This document shows, one piece after another, positions 1 through 6,649 of a stretch of 12,708 bases of DNA. Both the position numbers and the translations under genes were made by a program. Under the pieces are notes generated by a model. That model worked only from the letters and a program-made list of their open reading frames with translations. It did not search any database and was not told where the DNA came from. Origin of the DNA: Pyronema omphalodes. Lineage: Eukaryota; Ascomycota; Pezizomycetes; Pezizales; Pyronemataceae. Positions within the stretch are counted from its first letter, which is position 1. Each line of letters begins with the position of its first letter. The DNA lies in the NCBI GenBank assembly GCA_024516155.1, contig JAJJXM010000217.1:1-12708 (forward strand). Direction: 5' to 3'.

Positions 1-435
1 GGACAGCCGAGGAAAACATCAAGTAGATTTGCATCTACCGCTGCTTCCTCAAGAACAAGACAATACGAACCTGAACCGGATGTGGTGGATGAAAATGAAC
101 AAGCCTCCCCTGTTCGTCGTCGGAAATCCGCTGTAAAAGTCGATGAAGAAGATCTAGCCCGCGCAATAGACTCGGGTATGACAGAAGAAGAGTACATGAT
201 CCGATTACATCGACGAGCCACAACCAAATCTCCTGCAGTGAAACGAACCAGTAGCCACAGTGTTGTATCGGCTACAACAGTCGTCGAGAAGGTCGTGGAA
301 GAAAAAACTCGTAACGGTGCAGGAGCGGGGTTAATTGGAATTGGAGCAAAGGTTAGAAGTAGTCCTAGGAGACAACCGCCGTCTAGTGGGGTTAGGAAAA
401 GCTCGGGAAGAGCGGTGAGTGGAGGTCCGGCTTAG
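1..435 (+). CDS. C-terminal part of an unidentified protein (5' end outside window)
   Basis: Frame 1 is open from the first base to a TAG at 433-435, giving 144 residues, so this is the end of a longer gene or its last exon. I do not recognise the family. The visible tail is polar and mostly disordered: Ser, Arg, Lys, Thr, Val and Gly rich, with several SPR/SPRR-type and RKSS-type patches that could be phosphorylated or bind nucleic acid. One more ordered acidic-amphipathic stretch (about residues 48-68, around EEDLARAIDSGMTEEEYMIR) looks helical. Codon use is balanced, and there are no tandem repeats, unlike the DNA that starts about 110 bases after the stop. No intron signals are obvious inside. 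It could belong to a cytoskeletal, nuclear or signalling protein; that cannot be decided from this piece. Being coding is well supported, the function is unknown. Confidence 0.75.
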   Translation, partial: GQPRKTSSRFASTAASSRTRQYEPEPDVVDENEQASPVRRRKSAVKVDEEDLARAIDSGMTEEEYMIRLHRRATTKSPAVKRTSSHSVVSATTVVEKVVEEKTRNGAGAGLIGIGAKVRSSPRRQPPSSGVRKSSGRAVSGGPA

Positions 436-548
436 GTGGCAAGGGAGGGGAAATGGGAAAAGGTTGTGGTGATGGAAAGTGTTTAATCAAGTCGAGTTGA
501 TAATGATTTTTGTGGATGCTACGGCTTGGTAGATACTCTTGGATTGAC
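436..548. other. 3' flank of the first gene, non-repetitive
   Basis: This short unique stretch after the stop codon probably holds the 3' UTR. It contains no clear polyadenylation signal and no ORF worth reporting. The first tandem array begins at 549. Confidence 0.4.
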
Positions 549-598
549 GATGCGATGCAATGCAATGCGATAAGATGAGATGAGATGAGATGAGATGA
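549..598. repeat. Pentamer array, GATGC/AATGC passing into GATGA
   Basis: Ten consecutive 5-base units: two GATGC, two AATGC, one GATAA, then five perfect GATGA. The left half is diverged and the right half homogeneous, as expected when a point-mutated unit is amplified by slippage. Confidence 0.9.
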
Positions 599-670
599 TC
601 ATGATGAGATGTTGATGATGATGTAAACTTATTGTTGGGGAAAGAGATGGACTTTGAACCTCTGATACTG

Positions 671-785
671 CTCTACGGCTCTACGGCTACTTCCCCTTTA
701 TTGATCCTAGGCCTGAACATGAATAAGGAATCGAAGGAACGAAGGAAACCAAGGAATCGAAGGAAGAGAAGGAAGAGAAGAGAGA
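671..785. repeat. Purine-rich degenerate repeats (AAGGAA family)
   Basis: A doubled CTCTACGG near 671-688 is followed from about 722 by a GAAGGAA-type purine tract with irregular spacing. There is no coding signal. Confidence 0.6.
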
Positions 786-788
786 AAA

Positions 789-866
789 TATCATGTCTCC
801 TATCACTATCATGTCTCCTATCACTATCACTATTACTATCACTGTTACTATCATTACCACTATTAG
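789..866. repeat. 18-base unit twice, then TATCAC-type hexamers
   Basis: The 18-mer TATCATGTCTCCTATCAC occurs twice head to tail (789-806, 807-824). It is followed by about seven hexamers of the TATCAC/TATTAC kind. The hexamer is the end of the 18-mer, so the smaller array appears to have grown from the larger unit or the reverse. Confidence 0.9.
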
Positions 867-1020
867 CATACTTTACTTTACTTTACTTGATGGACTATTC
901 CTTTTTTTTTTGTTTTTTTTGTTTTTGTTGTTACTGTATTTGAAACTCTTTTTTTATATGATAAATTGGCGTTTTTATGCATTTTTATGTTTTTTTTTGA
1001 TTGCATTGTTTTTTTGTGGT
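867..1020. repeat. TTTAC pentamers and T-rich tract
   Basis: About four ACTTT/TTTAC pentamers near 869-889 run into 120 bases of almost pure T with some G on the plus strand. No gene is seen; ORFs here are products of low complexity. Confidence 0.7.
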
Positions 1021-1024
1021 TTTT

Positions 1025-1045
1025 GTGGATTGTGGATTGTGGATT
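1025..1045. repeat. GTGGATT heptamer, three copies
   Basis: Three perfect 7-base units, embedded in the T-rich tract. Confidence 0.85.
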
Positions 1046-1079
1046 GTTTTTTTGTGGAAAGTATTTGCTGGATTGATTG

Positions 1080-1510
1080 GTTGTTTACTTATTTGTATGC
1101 TGGATTACTTACTTGCTGGATTACTTGGCACTTGCTTGTTTACTTATTTGTATGCTGGATTACTTGTTTACTGGCTTGTTGACTGAATTACTTAGCACTT
1201 TCTGGCACTTACTGGCACTTACTGGCACTTACTGGCACTTACTGGCACTTACTGGCACTTTCTGGCACTTATTTGTTTACTCACTTACTGGCTTGTTTAC
1301 TCACTTACTGGCTTGTTTACTCACTTACTGCCTTGTTTACTCACTTACTGGCTTGTTGACTGGATTACTTACTGGCTTGTTTACTTATTTGCTTGTTTAC
1401 TTATTTGCTTACTCACTTACTCACTTACTTAGCACTTTCTATGGCACTTACTGGCTTACTTGGCACTTACTTACTCAGCACTGTCTGGCACTTTCTATGG
1501 CTATGGCGCT
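1080..1510. repeat. Compound minisatellite built from CTTACTGG-type words
   Basis: A 430-base domain made from a few words (TTACTTG, CTGGATTA, CTGGCACTT, TTGTTTAC). Two ordered sub-arrays stand out. In 1201-1270 a 10-mer (ACTGGCACTT, first and last copies TCTGGCACTT) repeats seven times. In 1281-1360 a 20-mer (TCACTTACTGGCTTGTTTAC) repeats four times with two or three changes. The 20-mer is two related 10-mers, a higher-order unit. Plus-strand ORFs across it are hydrophobic, low-complexity and overlap in several frames, so I do not call a gene. Confidence 0.9.
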
Positions 1511-1615
1511 TTACGTTGTTATTTTTTTTTTGTTCTGCTTCGTTTTGTGTTGTCTCGGTATATTTTTATTCCGTTATATTCTTCTTTTGTTTCGTTCTGC
1601 ATCGTTTCGTTCTGC
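1511..1615. other. T-rich spacer with TTCTGCxTCGTTTCG words
   Basis: Low-complexity T-rich sequence linking two arrays, with words like TTCGTTCTGC repeated irregularly (about 1530-1615). No gene or RNA is seen. Confidence 0.5.
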
Positions 1616-1622
1616 TAAGTTT

Positions 1623-1775
1623 TTGTATGTCTGTTATTGTATGTTTGTATGTCTGTTATTGTATGTCTGTTACGGCATGTTTGTTATTGCATGTTGATTT
1701 TGCATGTTGTTACTGTATGTCTCTTACCAATGTCTGTTACGGTATGTTTGTATGTCTGTTACGGTATGTTTGTTA
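1623..1775. repeat. TATGTCTGTTACGG / TATGTTTG degenerate minisatellite
   Basis: About ten units of 8 to 15 bases built from TATGTCTGTTA and TATGTTTG, with variants (ATTGTATG, ACGGTATG). The units are imperfect, so the array is older than the perfect ones nearby. Confidence 0.8.
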
Positions 1776-1799
1776 TTATCCAATATTTATTGATGAAGA

Positions 1800-1905
1800 A
1801 AACAAAACAAAACAAAAGATATTTTTTACTATTTTTAATACTGAATGCTGAATACTGAATTTTTAATACTAAATTTTGAATTATGAATTATGAATACTGA
1901 ATTCT
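1800..1905. repeat. AAAAC pentamers, then GAATACT/GAATTATG words
   Basis: Three to four AAAAC units (1800-1815) precede repeated TGAATACTGAAT and GAATTATGAATTATG words (about 1838-1905). Confidence 0.7.
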
Positions 1906-2170
1906 GGATGCTTTGTGCTGCCTGCTTGGTACTGGCTGCTTGATACTGCCTGCTTGATACTGGCTGCTGGATGCTTGATACTGGCTGCTTGGTGCTTTGT
2001 GCTTGATACTGCCTGCTTGATACTGCCTGCTGGCTGCTTGGTGCTGGATGTTTGATACTGCCTGCTTGATACTGCCTGCTTGATACTGGCTGCTTGATAC
2101 TACCTGCTTGATGTTTGATACTGGATGCTTGATACTGCCTGCTTGGTGCGTGGTGCGTGGTGCTCGGTCT
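1906..2170. repeat. 14-base minisatellite TGCTTGATACTGCC
   Basis: About 260 bases in which TGCTTGATACTG is followed by GC or CC and repeated about fifteen times, with GGATGC and GGTGC interruptions. The alternation of TACTGGC and TACTGCC suggests two sub-variants spread along the array. Confidence 0.85.
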
Positions 2171-2175
2171 TAAAT

Positions 2176-2200
2176 ACCGTATACTGTATACTGTATACGA
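2176..2200. repeat. GTATACT heptamers (self-complementary)
   Basis: TACCGTATACTGTATACTGTATAC: GTATAC is itself a palindrome, so the array can fold on either strand. Confidence 0.7.
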
Positions 2201-2203
2201 AGC

Positions 2204-2266
2204 ACCCTAATCAACCGGGAACTAATCAACCGGCAACTAAGCCAACGGGAACTAATCAACGGGAAC
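2204..2266. repeat. AATCAACCGGGAACT array, about four units
   Basis: Four diverged units of 13 to 14 bases (TAATCAACCGGGAAC, then GGCAAC, CCAACGGGAAC, TCAACGGGAAC). Confidence 0.75.
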
Positions 2267-2324
2267 CAGGGAACTGGATTGTATGTACATATACATAATC
2301 CAGAGCTGAACTAAGCAACCGTTA

Positions 2325-2466
2325 GCTAACTGGGGAACTGGTGAACTGGGGAACGGGGGGAACTGGGTGAACTGGGGAACTGGGGAACCTGGGGAATGGG
2401 GGAACTGGGGAACTGGGGAACTGGGGAACTGGGGAACTGGGGAACTGGGGAACGAGGGAACGAGGG
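2325..2466. repeat. GGGGAACTG nonamer array, quadruplex-prone
   Basis: Roughly fourteen units of 9 bases. The left half is diverged (GGTGAACTG, GGGGGGAACTG, GGGGAACCTG); from about 2400 to 2450 the units are near perfect. Runs of four G with five-base spacers recur many times, so the plus strand could form G-quadruplexes. Confidence 0.9.
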
Positions 2467-2543
2467 GATGATAGGGGGAATGATGATGATGAATTGTGCA
2501 TGTCTTTTTTAGCCTGTGGTAGTTATTTTTTATTTATTTTTGT

Positions 2544-2604
2544 TATGCTATGCTATGCTATGCCTATGCTATGCTATGTTATGCTATGCTATGCTATGCT
2601 ATGT
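2544..2604. repeat. TATGC pentamer array, about twelve units
   Basis: TATGC/CTATG repeats with one inserted C and one TATGT variant, then a T-rich tract to about 2655. Confidence 0.9.
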
Positions 2605-2872
2605 TTTATGTTTCATTTTTTTTTATTTTTTTTTTTTATGTTTTTATTTTTTTACGTTCGTTGATGTGATGTTGTGATGTTGTGATATTGTTGATGTTAT
2701 GGTTTCTGGTCCCTATTATTGTTGTTGTCTTAGTCTTATCACGATTTGGTTTTTTATTCTGTTTTTTTATTCTGTTTTTTTATTCTGTTTTTTCTAGGTT
2801 TCTTTTTCTGGGTTCTTTTTCTGTTTTTTTTTATGTTTTTTTTTCTGGGGCAAGGGGAGGTTGTTGTTTTTT
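2605..2872. repeat. T-rich tract with small GATGTTGT and TTATTCTGTTTTTT arrays
   Basis: About three GATGTTGT octamers lie at 2668-2692. At 2752-2795 a 14-mer (TTATTCTGTTTTTT) repeats three times. The rest is poly-T with G and C interruptions. No gene is seen; the long plus-strand ORF covering it is a low-complexity artefact. Confidence 0.75.
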
Positions 2873-2873
2873 A

Positions 2874-3014
2874 GTGTATCCTTTTGTGTATCCTTTTGTG
2901 TATCCTTTTGTGTATCCTTTTGTGTATCCTTTTTGTGTATCCTTTGTGTATCCTTTTGTGTATCCTTTTGTGTATCCTTTTGTGTATTCTTTTGTGTATC
3001 CTTTTGTGTATCCC
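2874..3014. repeat. 12-base array GTGTATCCTTTT, twelve units
   Basis: Twelve GTGTATCC units, most spaced exactly 12 bases; two spacers differ by one base and one unit has ATTC for ATCC. Because 12 is divisible by three the array reads as a (Val-Tyr-Pro-Phe)n chain in one frame, but the length variants break that frame and no gene structure surrounds it. Confidence 0.92.
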
Positions 3015-3039
3015 TTCGTCTATATTAACGCCCCCAGTC

Positions 3040-3200
3040 CTATATACCCCACCATACCCTACTCTACCTTATCCTACTGCTACATCACTGTACTGTAATT
3101 CGCTTTCTATATCATCTTATATCATTATTATATCATATATATCATTTCATAAGCTTCTGTTGCTGTATTGTGTTGTGTTGTGTTGTGTCGTGTGTGTCAT
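3040..3200. other. Short diverged repeats (CCTA, ATATCAT, TTGTG)
   Basis: TACCC/CCTAC words at about 3048-3080, TATATCAT words at about 3110-3150 and a TTGTG pentamer array at 3165-3190. No gene is seen. Confidence 0.6.
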
Positions 3201-3205
3201 CTTGG

Positions 3206-3331
3206 AACACTATCAACACTATCAACACTATCAACACTATCAACACTATCAACACTATCAACACTATCAACACTATCAACACTATCAACACTATCAACAC
3301 TATCAACACTATCAACACTATCAACACTATC
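3206..3331. repeat. Perfect nonamer array AACACTATC x14
   Basis: Exactly 126 bases: fourteen copies of AACACTATC with no substitution that I can see. All frames stay open because 9 is divisible by three; both strands give low-complexity ORFs of three alternating residues. Perfect identity indicates very recent expansion or active homogenisation. Confidence 0.97.
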
Positions 3332-3333
3332 AT

Positions 3334-3410
3334 ATGGTTTATGGTTTATGGTTTATGGTTTATGGTTTATGGTTTATGGTTTATGGTCTATGGTTTATGG
3401 TTTATGGTTT
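3334..3410. repeat. Heptamer array ATGGTTT x11
   Basis: Eleven 7-base units with a single variant (ATGGTCT, 3383-3389). It starts two bases after the end of the nonamer array. A diverged trace of the same word (ATGGTGTATGGTTTATG) recurs around 4530-4550. Confidence 0.95.
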
Positions 3411-3446
3411 TTTTTGTTGTTTGTGGTTTTTTTTGTTGTTTGTGGT
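3408..3446. repeat. 19-base TTTTTTTGTTGTTTGTGGT, two copies
   Basis: The tail of the heptamer array runs into two copies of a T/G unit, 19 bases apart. Confidence 0.8.
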
Positions 3447-3543
3447 TTGGGGAAATGGGATTGAGAGGTATTATTCGGGAATTATTTGGGTGGTGTGTTG
3501 TTTATAGGTAATATTTAAAGGAAGTTTAGGTATTTTTTTTCTT
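3447..3543. other. Unique spacer
   Basis: AT-rich non-repetitive DNA with no gene, RNA or signal I can support. Confidence 0.4.
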
Positions 3544-3559
3544 GAGAGAGAGAGAGAGA
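3544..3559. repeat. (GA)8 dinucleotide array
   Basis: Eight perfect GA units. Confidence 0.95.
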
Positions 3560-3689
3560 TCAACAGCAATATTGAATAATCTCTATATACCACCGCATGT
3601 TTGCATAAAATGACAAAACAGCACTTATAAACACAGGTCTTTTACCGTGGGCTGTAAACTAGAGTTACATATATGGAATAGAAAGTAAA

Positions 3690-3952
3690 GGGGAGGGGGA
3701 GGGGGGGGGAGAGGGGGGGGGTGGCGGGTGCAGAGGAGGAGGAAACGGAGGAGGAGGAGGCGGAGGAGGAGGAGGAGGAGGAGGAGGAGGAGGAGGAGGA
3801 GGGAGGAGGAGGAGGAGGAGGAGGAGGAGGAGGAGGAGGAGGAGGCGGAGGAGGAGGAGGAGGAGGAGGATGAGGAGGAGCGTGCGGAGGAGGAGGAGGA
3901 GGCGAGTAGGGAGGAGGAGGAGGCGATGAGGCGGAGGAGGTTCTTAGGATGA
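3690..3952. repeat. G-run block followed by long (GGA)n tract
   Basis: At 3690-3729 runs of four to nine G are separated by single A. From about 3732 to 3952 GGA/GAG triplets continue with few interruptions (occasional C or T). The plus strand is almost all purine for over 250 bases. Plus-strand translation is poly-Arg then poly-Glu, an artefact. Likely properties are triplex (H-DNA) and quadruplex formation. Confidence 0.95.
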
Positions 3953-3973
3953 GAGGCTGAGTTATGAGTCGAT

Positions 3974-4045
3974 TATTCTTCTGATTCTTCTTCTTCTTAT
4001 CTCTTTCTTCTTCTTCTTATTCTTCTTCTTCTTCTTCTTCTGCTT
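3974..4045. repeat. (TTC)n pyrimidine tract
   Basis: TTC/CTT triplets with a few ATT and ATCTC interruptions. It lies only about 20 bases after the purine tract, with strand polarity reversed; the two are not complementary in unit (GGA versus GAA on the other strand). Confidence 0.92.
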
Positions 4046-4590
4046 GTTCTGTCTGTCCATCCTTTCTTTGATCTTCATAACTTATCTTTATATTCCCTAG
4101 GCTCCGTATATATGGATGTACATAATGTACACCAGTTTCTCTTCTTTTTTCTTTCCCTTTTCCAGAAACTTTACCCTTCGCCAGAAACTGCAACTGCAAC
4201 TGCAACGGTGTGGGATGCATACAGATACATAGTACGAAGCGTAGAATATCCGGAGTCTATGCATAGTCTATACAAAACTGTGGACCTGACGGGGTTTACG
4301 GTGGTTGTTTTGCCTGTAGTTCTGGGCAGTTTTTAATGATTATCCATGACTGAGTGGTTGCGGTGGGTGATCGTTGTTACTTGCTGTTACTCTTACATAT
4401 GTAGTTACCTGCAGTCACAGTCTATCACCGGCGCGTTACATGTATGAACTGGAGGTCACTTCTGGTCACGGGCAGTTGCTGGTAGTTACTGGTAGTTCGT
4501 CGCGGCTGGCGGTTTGTTAGGTCTGTCGGGTGTATGGTGTATGGTTTATGATATTGAAGACTGTGGGTTTTGGTTCTGGTATAAGGGGAC
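4046..4590. other. Mostly unique gene-free stretch
   Basis: Contains four AACTGC hexamers (about 4184-4206), GGTCACT/GGTAGTTACT words around 4450-4500 and ATGGTTT relics near 4530-4550. A 74-residue plus-strand ORF (4112-4336) has no recognisable domain and starts in a T-rich tract; I do not call it. Confidence 0.5.
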
Positions 4591-4593
4591 TAT

Positions 4594-4802
4594 CGGTGAA
4601 GGGGACTGTTAATGGTGGGACTGTAAAATGGGACTGTTAATGGTGGACCGTAAGATGGGACCGTAAGATGGGACTGTAAGATGGGATTGTAAGATGAGAC
4701 TGTAAGATGGGACTGTAGAATGGGATTGTAAGATGGGACTGTAGAATGGAACTGTCAATGGTGGACTGTCAATGGTGGGCTTGACGGAGCGGTGGGCTGT
4801 CA
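4594..4802. repeat. 13-base minisatellite ATGGGACTGTAAG and variants
   Basis: About fourteen units of 12 to 15 bases (ATGGGACTGTAAG, ATGGGACTGTTA, ATGGTGGACTGTCA). Substitutions and length changes are scattered, giving a patchwork of sub-variants in blocks. Confidence 0.88.
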
Positions 4803-4805
4803 ATG

Positions 4806-5035
4806 GTGAAGTGATGGATTGGATGGATTGGATGGAGAAAGATGAAGATACGGGGTATAGAATTAATGATGGATGATGTGAATGTAAGAGATAAGGGGTA
4901 ATAGATGGTTTGAAGATTGATGTTTGATAATAGATGTTTGAAGATTGATGATTGATAATTGATGGTTGAAAATTGATGATTGATAATGGATGATGGATGA
5001 TGGATAAAATAGATGATAGATGATAGATAATATGT
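4806..5035. repeat. GATGGATT, TTGATGATTGATAA and GATGATGGAT families
   Basis: TGGATGGAT words (4808-4832), then about 110 bases of TTGAAGATTGATG/TTGATAA units (4905-4985), then GATGATGGATGATG triplet-like repeats (4983-5030). The minus strand gives His/Ser/Ile-rich ORFs that are low complexity only. Confidence 0.85.
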
Positions 5036-5145
5036 GGTATATATGGTATAGATGGTATAAATGGTATATATCCATTCATATATCCATACATATATATCTA
5101 TACATATATCCATACATATATCCATACATATATCCATACATATCC
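5036..5145. repeat. TATGGTATA then ATATCCATACAT repeats, inverted relative to each other
   Basis: Left half: ATGGTATA units (ATATATGGTATAGATGGTATAA). Right half: a 12-mer ATCCATACATAT repeated about four times. ATATGGAT-like words on one side pair with ATCCATAT on the other, so the block can fold as an AT-rich cruciform. Confidence 0.8.
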
Positions 5146-5233
5146 ATGTCTTCCTAAATATATACATACCCCTAAAACCCTATCCACATCCATAATCCCC
5201 ATAAAACCTCAGTAAGGTTGGGAACGTTCAAGA

Positions 5234-5256
5234 AAATCAAATCAAATCAAATCAAA
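5234..5256. repeat. AATCA pentamer array, about four to five units
   Basis: AAATCAAATCAAATCAAATC. Just after it, CAAAGCCCTCCAAT (5268-5281) is repeated exactly at 5424-5437. Confidence 0.85.
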
Positions 5257-5365
5257 CCATAAAACCTCAAAGCCCTCCAATTCACCATTCACCTCTTCAC
5301 GCCTATGTATTCACTACATATCATTCACCATCTCCCATACCATTGACTCCGAGTTATTTACTACC

Positions 5366-5580
5366 GGAGAACTTCCCGTAAAGCTATATCAACACTTTTT
5401 CTATTACATTTTCCAACAAAACACAAAGCCCTCCAATCAATCAAAAGTTGGTAACTCTGAAGTTACAAAGGCATTGGGGTCAGGGACGCAATTCGTAACA
5501 ATTTACGGTATCATTCTGCTGTAAAATGCATTAGAAAAATTGTTGCTATAGCGTGTCTATAGTCTTACGGGAATTTCTCC
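5366..5580. mobile_element. Imperfect inverted repeat, possible MITE-like element or long hairpin
   Basis: The outer 23 bases of the left arm (5366-5388) match the reverse complement of the right end (5558-5580) with three differences: GGAGAAnTTCCCGTAA..CTATA. After an 11-base insertion in the right arm (GACACGCTATA read on the minus strand) the similarity continues for about 34 more bases, including ATTTTTCTA-type and CATTTT words. Arms are thus about 57 bases (left) and 68 bases (right) around a roughly 90-base loop. The loop carries its own small hairpin (GTAACT-CTGA-AGTTAC near 5451-5466). I see no clear target-site duplication and no transposase, so a transposon origin is only an inference. 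Confidence 0.55.
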
Positions 5581-5603
5581 ACTTTGATTTTTTATGTGTA
5601 GTA

Positions 5604-5621
5604 TTCTTCTTCTTCTTCTTC
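5604..5621. repeat. (TTC)6-like array
   Basis: About six TTC units, 24 bases downstream of the inverted repeat. Confidence 0.85.
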
Positions 5622-5629
5622 ATATATAA

Positions 5630-5709
5630 TATTCTGTTATTCTGCTATTCTGCTATTCTGCTATACTGTTATTCTGCTACTCTGCTATTCTGCTATTCTG
5701 CTACTCTGC
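5630..5709. repeat. Octamer array TATTCTGC, ten units
   Basis: Ten 8-base units; three variants (TATTCTGT, TATACTGT, TACTCTGC twice). It is followed by three TATCCTGA-type words to about 5732. An 8-base unit shifts frame each copy. Confidence 0.93.
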
Positions 5710-5712
5710 TCT

Positions 5713-5924
5713 ACTGATATCCTGATATCCTGATCCCTTATATTCCGCTACACCAATCCCTTATATCTAACAAACAAAATCAAATAACCACTCAATTCCT
5801 TTATATAAAAACAACAGCCACAAAAAAGAAAACAAATGCAACCCTAATTTCCATTCCATTCCCATTGCAATCGCAATCGCAGTCCCTTTGATCCCATTCT
5901 CCATTCTCAATACAATCCACCAGT
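5713..5924. other. Unique A/C-rich stretch, gene-free
   Basis: Holds a small CAATCG array (about 5868-5882) and CCATTC words. No gene is seen. Confidence 0.45.
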
Positions 5925-6260
5925 ACAAAAAAAAGAAAACAAAAACAAAAAAAAAAAAAAAACCAATCCGATAATGTAATATAATATAATGTAATGTATG
6001 GTATGGTATGTAATGTTCTGTAACAAAAACAACAAAAAAAACAAGACCCATTGTGATATCCCCAACCCCCTAAAAAACACAAAAATCAAAATCAATAATT
6101 ATAAAAAAAAAGAAACTCAAAAAAAAAAAACAAAAAAACACCACAAAAAAGACATAATTTTGCATGCATGCAGACGCCACCAAAACTCCCATAAAAAAGA
6201 AAGAAAGAAAAAAAACTCTACCATGTTTACCAAGTTACCAAGTAAAAAAAAAGGAAAAAG
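5925..6260. repeat. Poly-A/AAAAC tracts with TAATG pentamers
   Basis: Long A runs with C or G interruptions (5925-5962, 6023-6045, 6066-6150, 6193-6258) flank a TAATG/TAATA/TATGG pentamer array at 5973-6014. The plus strand is almost free of T runs, the mirror image of the T-rich zone at 0.9-3.5 kb. The ORFs here are Lys-rich or Phe-rich artefacts. Confidence 0.85.
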
Positions 6261-6443
6261 ACCCCCAAACGTCAATAAGCAAAGCCTATTCCTTCCGGGG
6301 CCAGACGAGGCTACCTTCACCTCGACTAGCCCATTCCCAACCCAAACCCCAACCCCGACCACTTTATCACTGTGTCCCATGTTTATCTTCTACTTGTCCT
6401 GTACTGATATGACCTGGCCTAGCCTGACCTGGTCTTTGTCCTT
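6261..6443. other. C-rich spacer upstream of the small ORF
   Basis: Contains a CCCAACCCAAACCCCAACC patch (6335-6357) able to form an i-motif/quadruplex pair. No gene is called; a possible 3' splice site ending CCTAG (6418-6422) precedes the reading frame of the next feature. Confidence 0.4.
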
Positions 6444-6626
6444 ATGCTCATCTCCATGCTTATGCTCATCCTAACCCTTTATTCCTTTCCCGTGGCCTGT
6501 TATGACCATCTCCATCTATCACCACCATCCCAACTTCTACCCGCCGATGAAGCCAACGAACTCGGCGATGCCGAAGAAAACTCCTACGTCATTCCCAACA
6601 AGGCCATTTCCTACCGACAGGACTAA
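6444..6626 (+). CDS. Possible small secreted protein or last exon
   Basis: A 60-residue frame from ATG 6444 to TAA 6626. Residues 1-19 are strongly hydrophobic (MLISMLMLILTLYSFPVAC), like a signal peptide with a plausible cut near Cys19. The remainder is polar and acidic (ADEANELGDAEEN). From 6531 to the stop, third codon positions are mostly C, as in real fungal exons, which argues against chance. The frame is closed by a TAG at 6420-6422 that could also be a splice acceptor, so this may be the last exon of a longer gene. It ends 23 bases before the NAD kinase stop, tail to tail. A second frame (6502-6735) is also open with good third-position bias, which weakens the call. No family is recognised. 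Confidence 0.3.
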   Translation: MLISMLMLILTLYSFPVACYDHLHLSPPSQLLPADEANELGDAEENSYVIPNKAISYRQD

Positions 6627-6649
6627 GATCCTCACCATCCTCATCGGAA

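Noticed and set aside
1201..1360. CRISPR-like repeat array
   Set aside because: Units are directly contiguous with no unique spacers, and the genome is eukaryotic.
3334..3410. Heptamer ATGGTTT as a telomere or interstitial telomere tract
   Set aside because: The unit is not TTAGGG or the plant-type TTTAGGG, lacks a G triplet, and lies internally among unrelated arrays.
2682..3507. Long plus-strand ORFs with tyrosine/valine or histidine repeats
   Set aside because: They are open only because array units of 9 or 12 bases avoid stops; several frames and both strands are open at once and no domain is present.
3728..3952. Arg/Glu-rich ORF in the GGA tract
   Set aside because: Translation of a purine microsatellite, with no flanking gene structure.
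4609..5167. Minus-strand Ser/His/Ile-rich ORFs of 70 to 160 residues
   Set aside because: Derived from minisatellites; overlapping frames look equally good and none has a recognisable domain.
5925..6260. Poly-A tracts as tails of retroposed elements
   Set aside because: No recognisable element body precedes them and no target duplications are seen; A runs are interrupted like other low-complexity DNA here.
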